Source: Curtobacterium aurantiacum | GTDB taxonomy: Bacteria > Actinomycetota > Actinomycetes > Actinomycetales > Microbacteriaceae | Length of the DNA: 45,332 nucleotides | Direction of reading: 5' to 3' | Assembly (NCBI RefSeq): GCF_018598555.1 | Contig: NZ_JAHEWN010000021.1 | Coordinates: 1-45,332, forward strand | Shown here: in pieces, positions 40,025 to 45,332 of the stretch | How the letters are laid out: the number at the start of each line of letters is the position of its first letter | Position numbering within the stretch: the stretch's first letter is position 1 | Position numbers and translations under genes: made by a program | Notes under the pieces: generated by a model | Seen by the model: the letters and a program-made list of their open reading frames with translations, nothing else | Database searches by the model: none | What the model was told of the DNA's origin: nothing

Positions 40025-40822
40025 TCAGTAGTACTCACCCTGCCGGTAGTCCCAGCTGGTGAAGGTGTCGGCCAGCAGCCCCATGATCCGGTCGACGTCG
40101 AGCCCCTTGCGGATGAGCGTCGGTGCGGGAGTGATCGAGCGCTGTCCGTCCTGCGCCGGGATCAGGGCTCCCGTGCTGTCGACCATCGACACCATGACGC
40201 CCTGCTCGTAGCGGGTCTGGATGCTCTTCTCCGGCTGGATGGACGCGACGTAGTCGTCGGCCTCGACGATCACGTCGGCACGCTCGGCGATGCGCTCGCC
40301 GATGCCGTCGACCACGCCACGGTTGCCGGTGCCCGACGGGTTGGCCGAGCTCGCGAAGGCGAACTTGCCGTGCTCGGTCCAGAGCTCGCGGGCGGCGAGC
40401 TCACCGGGGACGCCGAACCTGATGACGAAGCAGGACGTGCCGCGGGTGTCCATCATGAGTTCGTCCGAGCCGTCCGTCGGCAGCGCCGCTCGACCCTCGT
40501 CACTCCAGGGCAGGATGCACCCGAGCAGGATGTCCTCGTCCCAGCACCGCTGGTACAGGGCGTCGATCTCGGGGGTGAGCTGCGCGATGCTCCGGAGCAT
40601 CTCGAGCGAGCTCACGAGCACGACGCCGGGCTTGTTGCGGTTGCGTTCCTTCGCGTCGAACTTGCGCTCGAGGCCCGCGCGGTCCGAGGTCATCAGGATG
40701 TAGCCGACCTTGGTGGGGACCACCGCCAGCCCGCCGTCGTGCAGCAGGGCATCCACCGCACTGCGGGGGACACCGCCGGCCCAGTGCACCCGGTTCATGC
40801 TGACCTGCGTGTCGTCGTTCAT
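40025..40822 (-). CDS. YrdC/Sua5-domain protein, divergent
   Basis: This 265-residue protein carries a YrdC-like fold: GLAVVPTKVGYILM (33-46), a Lys/Arg-rich KERNRNKPGVVLVSS and the C-terminal FASSANPSGTGNRG. Canonical TsaC/Sua5 enzymes make threonylcarbamoyl-AMP for tRNA t6A and read PTDTVYGL at the first site; here it is PTKVGYI. This suggests a side branch of the family, not the essential housekeeping enzyme. ATG 40820-40822 follows GAGGACG. A 14-bp palindrome (40848-40861) lies 25 nt upstream of the start. Confidence 0.8.
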   Translation of the reverse strand: MNDDTQVSMNRVHWAGGVPRSAVDALLHDGGLAVVPTKVGYILMTSDRAGLERKFDAKERNRNKPGVVLVSSLEMLRSIAQLTPEIDALYQRCWDEDILLGCILPWSDEGRAALPTDGSDELMMDTRGTSCFVIRFGVPGELAARELWTEHGKFAFASSANPSGTGNRGVVDGIGERIAERADVIVEADDYVASIQPEKSIQTRYEQGVMVSMVDSTGALIPAQDGQRSITPAPTLIRKGLDVDRIMGLLADTFTSWDYRQGEYY

Positions 40823-40847
40823 GCCCGTCCTCGTTCCGCTCGTACGC

Positions 40848-40861
40848 CAGACGATCGTCTG
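40848..40861. promoter_or_regulatory. 14-bp perfect palindrome upstream of the YrdC-type gene
   Basis: CAGACGATCGTCTG is a perfect palindrome 25 nt before the YrdC-type gene's ATG, in the expected promoter or leader region. It is a candidate operator for an unknown dimeric regulator. Confidence 0.4.
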
Positions 40862-40983
40862 ACAGCGGGAGCCTATGGACGCCGGGGGAGCCGGACAAGG
40901 GCGGCGGACGCCACCTGTGGGCCTTCTCCGAAGGGTTCAGGCGGGCTCGCAGCGAACGACCGCGGCTGGTCGGCGCTGAGCCG

Positions 40984-41045
40984 CGCACAACCAAACCGCC
41001 TCCGCGCCACGTGGTCGCGCGGTTCGAGGTCACTTTGGTTGTGCG
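40984..41045. repeat. 12-bp inverted repeat enclosing a 38-nt centre
   Basis: CGCACAACCAAA (40984-40995) and TTTGGTTGTGCG (41034-41045) are perfect reverse complements. The centre contains the palindrome CCACGTGG within GCGC-rich flanks. The element lies between the end of the MmyB-type gene and the start of the YrdC-type gene, both on the minus strand, so it may terminate the former. Its low-GC arms stand out from the surroundings. Confidence 0.6.
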
Positions 41046-41089
41046 ACGCCCCGGACGCCGGACGCCGACGCCGCCGGCCCGCCTCCGCA

Positions 41090-41932
41090 TCACTCCACCA
41101 ACGACTGCGTCCCCACCACGATCGCCAGGGCCAGCCGCTCCGCGTCCACCGATCCGGGCTCGGCCGTGTACGCCAGGATCCGCAGGTCCTCCGGCCCGAC
41201 GACCAGGGTGTCGCAGTCGAGCGTGATCAGCCCGACGTCCGGGTGGTCGATGACCTTCCGCCGAGCGGTCTCGCCGAGCGCCGTCGCGCCCGAGTCCCAC
41301 AGCTCGACGAAGCGCGGGCTCGCCGCCCGAAGGTCCCGCACGAGCTGCTGCAGCTGACGGTCGAGCGGGTAGCGAGCCACGGTCATCCGGAGCCCCGCCA
41401 CCAGGTTCGCCTCGAACGCCGCCTGCTCCTCGGGCGTGTGCACGGCGCGGCTGCCGGATCCGACCAGGTGTCGCCACGCGGTGTTCCGGTCGTTCCCACG
41501 CAGCGCCCCGATCGGCCCCATCAGCGCGTCGTACGGGGCGTTGGCGACGAGCAGGTTCCCCGCGGCGTCGAGCACCGCGACGGGGGTGTCCGCCAGCCGG
41601 TCGAGCAGCCGCTGCACGCTCGGCGGGATCCGCGACGGCACCACGTCGACACCGGGGACCGCGTGCCCGGCGAGCCTGTAGAGCAGCTCACGGTCGGCAT
41701 CGGCGACCCGCAACGCCCGCACGAGCGCCTCGACCACCTGGGCGGACGGCGAGGTCGCCCGCCCCTGCTCGAGCCGGGTCAGGTAGTCGGCCGAGATCCC
41801 CGCGAGGCCGGCCAGCTCCTCACGCCGCAGACCGGCCGCACGCCGACGCGGCCCGACGACCACGCCCGCCGCCTCGGGGGAGACGTGGTCGCGCAGCCGC
41901 CGCAGGGTGTGCCCGAAGTCCGTGTCCGCCAT
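41090..41932 (-). CDS. MmyB-type XRE family transcriptional regulator
   Basis: This 280-residue regulator has an N-terminal HTH (about 30-65: GLRREELAGLAGISADYLTR then LEQGR) and a C-terminal MmyB-like PAS ligand-binding domain (about 105-275, with PVAVLDAAGNLLVANAPYDA and VIDHPDVGLITLDCDTL). This is a large actinobacterial family that typically represses a divergent oxidoreductase gene. That fits here, since an SDR gene starts 101 nt away on the opposite strand. ATG 41930-41932. Confidence 0.93.
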   Translation of the reverse strand: MADTDFGHTLRRLRDHVSPEAAGVVVGPRRRAAGLRREELAGLAGISADYLTRLEQGRATSPSAQVVEALVRALRVADADRELLYRLAGHAVPGVDVVPSRIPPSVQRLLDRLADTPVAVLDAAGNLLVANAPYDALMGPIGALRGNDRNTAWRHLVGSGSRAVHTPEEQAAFEANLVAGLRMTVARYPLDRQLQQLVRDLRAASPRFVELWDSGATALGETARRKVIDHPDVGLITLDCDTLVVGPEDLRILAYTAEPGSVDAERLALAIVVGTQSLVE

Positions 41933-42033
41933 GTCCCCAGTCTGCGCGCGACGGGCGACCGGGTCCTGGCCCTGCCGGTCCTACGACAACGGGGCGACTC
42001 CCTGCGGTCGCCGCCGAGCGTGACGCTGGAACC

Positions 42034-42717
42034 ATGACAACGACACTCATCACCGGGGCCACCCGCGGCCTCGGCAAGGAAACCGCCCGCCAGCTCGTCG
42101 AGGCGCGCCACACCGTCTGGATCGGCGCACGTGACGCCGAACAGGGCGCAGCGGTCGCCGCCGAGATCGGCGCCCGCTCCGTCCAGCTCGACGTCCGCGA
42201 CGACGACTCGGTCGCCGCGGCCTTCGCCCACGTCGACGCGAACGGCGGACTCGACGTGCTGGTCAACAACGCCGGCATCGCCGTGTGGGGGCAGAGCGGG
42301 CCCGAGGCGCTCGCCGTCTTCGACACGAACGCCGTCGGCACCATCCGCGCGACCGAGGCCGCGCTGCCGCTCCTGCGTCGTTCCGCCAACCCGATCGTGG
42401 TGAACCTGTCGAGTGCGCTCGGCTCCTTCACCGCCACCCACGACCCGTCGAAGCCAGCGTTCACCGTGCCGGCCGTGGTCTACGGCGCGTCGAAGGCAGC
42501 CGTCTCGATGCTGACGGTGCAGTACGCACGCGTCGTGCCCGAGGTGCACTTCGTCGCGATCGAGCCCGGCTACACGGCCACCGAGTTCGGTGGCATGCCG
42601 AACCCGCACGGTCGCCCCGTGGAGGTCAGCGCCGCGACGATCGCGGCCGCCGCGAGCGCGGGCCCGGAGGGCCCCACCGGCGTGTTCCTGGAGGACGGCC
42701 AGACGCTCGGGTGGTGA
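42034..42717 (+). CDS. SDR family oxidoreductase (MmyB partner)
   Basis: This 227-residue short-chain dehydrogenase has the NADP(H)-binding motif TGATRGLG (7-14), NNAG after strand 4 (VLVNNAGIAVWG), and active-site Ser (NLSSALG) and Tyr/Lys (YGASKAAV). A short C-terminus suggests a minimal classical SDR. It is divergent from the MmyB-type regulator, which probably controls it in response to a small aromatic or aliphatic ligand. ATG 42034. It is convergent with poxB across a hairpin at 42724-42771. Confidence 0.92.
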   Translation: MTTTLITGATRGLGKETARQLVEARHTVWIGARDAEQGAAVAAEIGARSVQLDVRDDDSVAAAFAHVDANGGLDVLVNNAGIAVWGQSGPEALAVFDTNAVGTIRATEAALPLLRRSANPIVVNLSSALGSFTATHDPSKPAFTVPAVVYGASKAAVSMLTVQYARVVPEVHFVAIEPGYTATEFGGMPNPHGRPVEVSAATIAAAASAGPEGPTGVFLEDGQTLGW

Positions 42718-42723
42718 CGCCGT

Positions 42724-42771
42724 GACGGCCGGGAGGCTCGTGGCGGCGCTGCCACGAGCCTCCAGGCCGTC
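42724..42771. terminator. Hairpin between convergent genes (variant of repeat family)
   Basis: Arms 42724-42744 and 42751-42771 pair over 21 bp with one mismatch and loop GGCGCT. The core GACGGCCGGGAGGCTCGTGG is a diverged version of the type A element at 2155-2202. It lies between the SDR gene (+) and poxB (-). Confidence 0.85.
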
Positions 42772-42783
42772 GTCTGGTCGCGT

Positions 42784-44508
42784 CTACAGCAGCTGGCGCG
42801 CGTTCGTGGAAGCAAGGTCCAGCAGCTCGTCGCCGCGACCCGACAGCACCGTGCGGATGGCGTAGAGCGTGAAGCCCTTCGCCTGCTCGAGCGTGACCGC
42901 CGGGGGCATGGAGAGCTCCTGACGGTTCGCGCGGACCGACACGAGCGCGGGACCGTCGTGCGCGAGCGCGGCGGCCATCGCGTCCTCGAAGTCGTCGGAC
43001 ACGTCGACCTTGAACCCCTTGATGCCGATCGCCTCGGCGACGGCGGCGAAGTCCGGGTTCTGGAGCTCGGTGCCGTAGTTGACGAAGCCGGCGGCCTTCA
43101 TCTCGAGCTCGACGAAGTTGAGCGACGAGTTGTCGAACACGACGATCTTCACCGGCAGCTTGTTCTGCACGATCGTGATGAGCTCGCCGAGGAGCATCGT
43201 CAGGCCGCCGTCGCCGGCCAGCGCGATCACCTGCCGGTCCGGGAACGCCGTCTGCGCACCGATCGCCTGCGGGACGGCGTTCGCCATCGTGCCGTGCACG
43301 AACGAGCCGATCAGCCGGCGCTTGCCGTTCATCGTGAGGTAGCGCGAGGCCCAGACGACGGGGGAGCCGACGTCGGGGATGAAGACGGCGTCCTCGGCGG
43401 CGAGCCGGTCGAGCACCCGGGCGACGTACTGCGGGTGCAGGGGCTTCTTCTTGCCGGCGGGGACCGCCAGGTCGTCGAGCTTCTCGCGGGTCTTCCGGTA
43501 GTGCTTCAGCGAGTCCTCGAGGTGCTTCGTCGGGTGCGACCCGGTCAGCAGCGGGAGGAGCGCGAGGGCGGTGTCCTTCACGGTGCCGACCATGCCGATG
43601 TCGACCGGGTGGCGCCGGCCGAGCTGCGAGCCGCGGATGTCGACCTGCACGTGCTTCGCCTTCGCGGGGAAGAACTGCTGGTAGGGGAAGTCCGTGCCGA
43701 GCATGAGCACGACGTCGGCGTCCTCCATGGCGCGGTAGCCGGAGGCGAAGCCGAGCAGCCCCGTCATGCCGACGTCGTAGGGGTTGTCGTACTCGATGTA
43801 CTCCTTGCCGCGCAGCGCGTGCACGATCGGGGCCTGCAGTCGCTCGGCCAGGGCGACGACCTCGTCGTGGGCGTCCGCGACCCCGGCTCCGGCCAGGATC
43901 GTGATCCGGTCGACGCCGTTCAGCAGGTCGGCGGTGCGCTGCAGCTCCGTCTCGCTCGGCACGATCCGCGGGGTCGTCCGCTCGATGCGGGTGACGCGGT
44001 CGTCCTTCGCCTCGGCGAGCAGGACGTCGCCCGGGATCACGAGCACGGCGACACCGCGCTTCTCGATCGCCTCACGCATGGCGATCTCGAGCAGGCGGGG
44101 CATCTGCACCGGGTCGGCGACGTACTCGACGTAGACGGAGCACTCGCGGAACAGCTCCTGCGGGTGGGTCTCCTGGAAGTAGCCGGACCCGATCTCCGCC
44201 GTGGGGATGTGCGCGGCGATCGCCAGCACCGGCACCCGCGAACGGTTCGCGTCGTACAGGCCGTTGATGAGGTGGAGGTTGCCGGGTCCGCAGCTGCCGG
44301 CGCAGACGGTCAGGTCACCGGTCAGGGCGGCTTCGGCAGAGGCGGCGAACGCGGCCGCTTCCTCGTGACGGACGTGCTCCCACCGCATCGTGCCGTCCTT
44401 GCGCAGGGCGTCGGTGAAGCCGTTCAGGGAGTCCCCGGGCAGACCGTAGACCCGGTGGATGTCGTTGGCGCGGAGGGTGGCGACGATGTTCTCGGCAACG
44501 GTGGGCAT
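42784..44508 (-). CDS. poxB: Pyruvate dehydrogenase (quinone), PoxB-type
   Basis: This 574-residue thiamine diphosphate- and FAD-dependent enzyme would convert pyruvate to acetate and CO2 with electrons passed to quinone at the membrane. The ThDP glutamate region is VRHEEAAAFAASAEA near residue 50, the central FAD-binding domain spans about 190-340, and the C-terminal ThDP motif is GDGG ... FDNSSLNF. HGTMANAVPQAIGAQ is typical of PoxB. The C-terminal helix (about 545-574) is the membrane-activating element in E. coli PoxB. Length matches the family. ATG 44506-44508 follows AGGAC. Confidence 0.94.
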   Translation of the reverse strand: MPTVAENIVATLRANDIHRVYGLPGDSLNGFTDALRKDGTMRWEHVRHEEAAAFAASAEAALTGDLTVCAGSCGPGNLHLINGLYDANRSRVPVLAIAAHIPTAEIGSGYFQETHPQELFRECSVYVEYVADPVQMPRLLEIAMREAIEKRGVAVLVIPGDVLLAEAKDDRVTRIERTTPRIVPSETELQRTADLLNGVDRITILAGAGVADAHDEVVALAERLQAPIVHALRGKEYIEYDNPYDVGMTGLLGFASGYRAMEDADVVLMLGTDFPYQQFFPAKAKHVQVDIRGSQLGRRHPVDIGMVGTVKDTALALLPLLTGSHPTKHLEDSLKHYRKTREKLDDLAVPAGKKKPLHPQYVARVLDRLAAEDAVFIPDVGSPVVWASRYLTMNGKRRLIGSFVHGTMANAVPQAIGAQTAFPDRQVIALAGDGGLTMLLGELITIVQNKLPVKIVVFDNSSLNFVELEMKAAGFVNYGTELQNPDFAAVAEAIGIKGFKVDVSDDFEDAMAAALAHDGPALVSVRANRQELSMPPAVTLEQAKGFTLYAIRTVLSGRGDELLDLASTNARQLL

Positions 44509-44606
44509 GCGTCCTGTCTACTCGCGACCGCTGCGCTGAACGCATTCGGATGATCGTGAGGCTCGCTCGCCCCTGCATGTCGAACTCGGGCTGCGACGAT
44601 GGCCGG

Positions 44607-45314
44607 ATGACCGACGACGCGCCGCTCCTCCGTCCCCGCCGACGGGAGCCCGCCGCGGACGGGATCCTCGAGCGCTCGCCGTACCCGCTCGTCTCGGTGG
44701 CGATCGCCGTCATCGCGGTCGTCGTCATCACCATCGTCGGGTTCACCCTCGGCACGGTGGACCTCGGGCTGTCGAAGGCCCTCAACGCGCTGCACACCGG
44801 GTTCATCGGGGCGTTCAGCACGGCGGTCTACCACGTGATCAGTCCGGCGCCGGCGATCGGCATCACGGTCGTCGTCGTCGCCGTGATCTGGTGGCGGACA
44901 CGCGACCTGCGGCCGGCCCTGGCGTTCGGCGGGACCATCGCGATCACGTGGGTGCCGTCCGCGATCGTGAAGGAGATCGTGCACCGCGCCCGGCCCGACG
45001 TCGCCGTGCTGCCGCACCCGTTCCCCGTGCAGCCCGACCCGGGGTACCCGAGCGGGCACACGGTCTACATCACGGCGTTCGTGGTCGCCCTGATCTGGCT
45101 GCTCCGCGAGACCCGGTGGCACCGGCTCGCCCTGACGCTCGGGGTCGTGGCCATCGTGATCGTGTTCTTCGCGGTGTCGATCGACGCGGTCCACTACCCG
45201 ACCGACGCCGCTGCCTCGATCCTGTGGGCGCTCGCCGTGGCGCCGGGGGTGCGGGTGGTGTGGGTCGACTGGCTCATGCCGCGGGTGCCGTTCCTGCGGC
45301 CGGGGCGGGGCTGA
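44607..45314 (+). CDS. PAP2 superfamily phosphatase, variant motif 3
   Basis: This 235-residue membrane protein has about six helices and PAP2 motifs 1 (K122EIVHRARP130) and 2 (PSGH 148-151). Motif 3 retains His196 and Asp200 (VHYPTD), but the preceding Arg of SRxxxxxH is Val (AVSIDAVH). The family dephosphorylates phosphatidic acid, prenyl diphosphates or related lipids on the outer membrane face. Loss of the Arg may reduce or change activity. ATG 44607 has GGCCGG only; it is divergent from poxB with 98 nt between the starts. Confidence 0.88.
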   Translation: MTDDAPLLRPRRREPAADGILERSPYPLVSVAIAVIAVVVITIVGFTLGTVDLGLSKALNALHTGFIGAFSTAVYHVISPAPAIGITVVVVAVIWWRTRDLRPALAFGGTIAITWVPSAIVKEIVHRARPDVAVLPHPFPVQPDPGYPSGHTVYITAFVVALIWLLRETRWHRLALTLGVVAIVIVFFAVSIDAVHYPTDAAASILWALAVAPGVRVVWVDWLMPRVPFLRPGRG

Positions 45315-45332
45315 CGCCGGGCGGGTTGGGGC

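Noticed and set aside
1..45332. CRISPR array, tRNA or rRNA genes, prophage or integrative element
   Set aside because: No regularly spaced direct repeats, no cloverleaf or conserved rRNA segments, and no integrase, capsid or transposase proteins were recognised on either strand.

Overview
The window reads as chromosome of a high-GC (about 70% by eye) Gram-positive actinobacterium, most likely Microbacteriaceae and plausibly Curtobacterium or a close relative. The inference rests on strong third-position GC bias, frequent GTG starts, many lipoproteins and Sec-secreted proteins, an LAFTG-type sortase signal, GAF-ANTAR regulators and an AztABCD-type zinc importer. I see no rRNA, tRNA, CRISPR array, integrase or transposase. 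Gene density is high and about 45 coding features are supported.

Layout. 1-4600: housekeeping and accessory genes (aldo/keto reductase, small lipoprotein, oil-body-associated-protein homologue, DUF4383 membrane protein, TetR-GNAT divergent pair, VOC protein). 4617-9547: a zinc import locus, aztA on the plus strand and aztB-aztD2-aztC-aztD1 on the minus strand. The two control regions share a 22-bp motif that I read as a Zur-type operator, placed over promoters that look leaderless. 9660-22628: a divergent nutrient-uptake and catabolism island. The minus strand carries a ROK repressor, M81 (MlrC-type) protein, CutC-family protein, M20 peptidase and MFS exporter. The plus strand carries an oligopeptide-type ABC importer (binding protein, two permeases, double ATPase) and a ROK sugar kinase. 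22644-31777: a secreted and surface block: BMP-like lipoprotein, HupE/UreJ-like membrane protein, secreted metallophosphoesterase with Ig domains, a sortase-anchored ice-binding-type (DUF3494) protein and a 933-residue secreted alpha/beta hydrolase.

31785-35911: a lipid module in which a fatty acid desaturase, a 58-residue membrane peptide and a diacylglycerol-kinase-family lipid kinase sit between two GAF-ANTAR RNA-binding regulators. 35947-45314: a short AraC-type regulator opposite a secreted trypsin-like protease, two SDR oxidoreductases, a decayed SDR remnant, Dabb and RidA-family proteins, a membrane protein, an unusual YrdC/Sua5 protein, an MmyB-type regulator with its divergent SDR, a quinone-dependent pyruvate dehydrogenase (PoxB) and a PAP2 phosphatase.

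A recurring non-coding theme is a family of near-perfect palindromes (core GGACGGGAGGCCCG or GGACTGGAGGCGCGG) at gene 3' ends at 1-29, 2155-2202, 4547-4600, 17982-18018, 37474-37521 and 42724-42771. Half-copies lie at 12408-12430 and inside the coding linker of the double ATPase (20862-20879). They look like a lineage-specific dispersed terminator or REP-like family.

All functional names come from motif recognition by eye; no database search was run.
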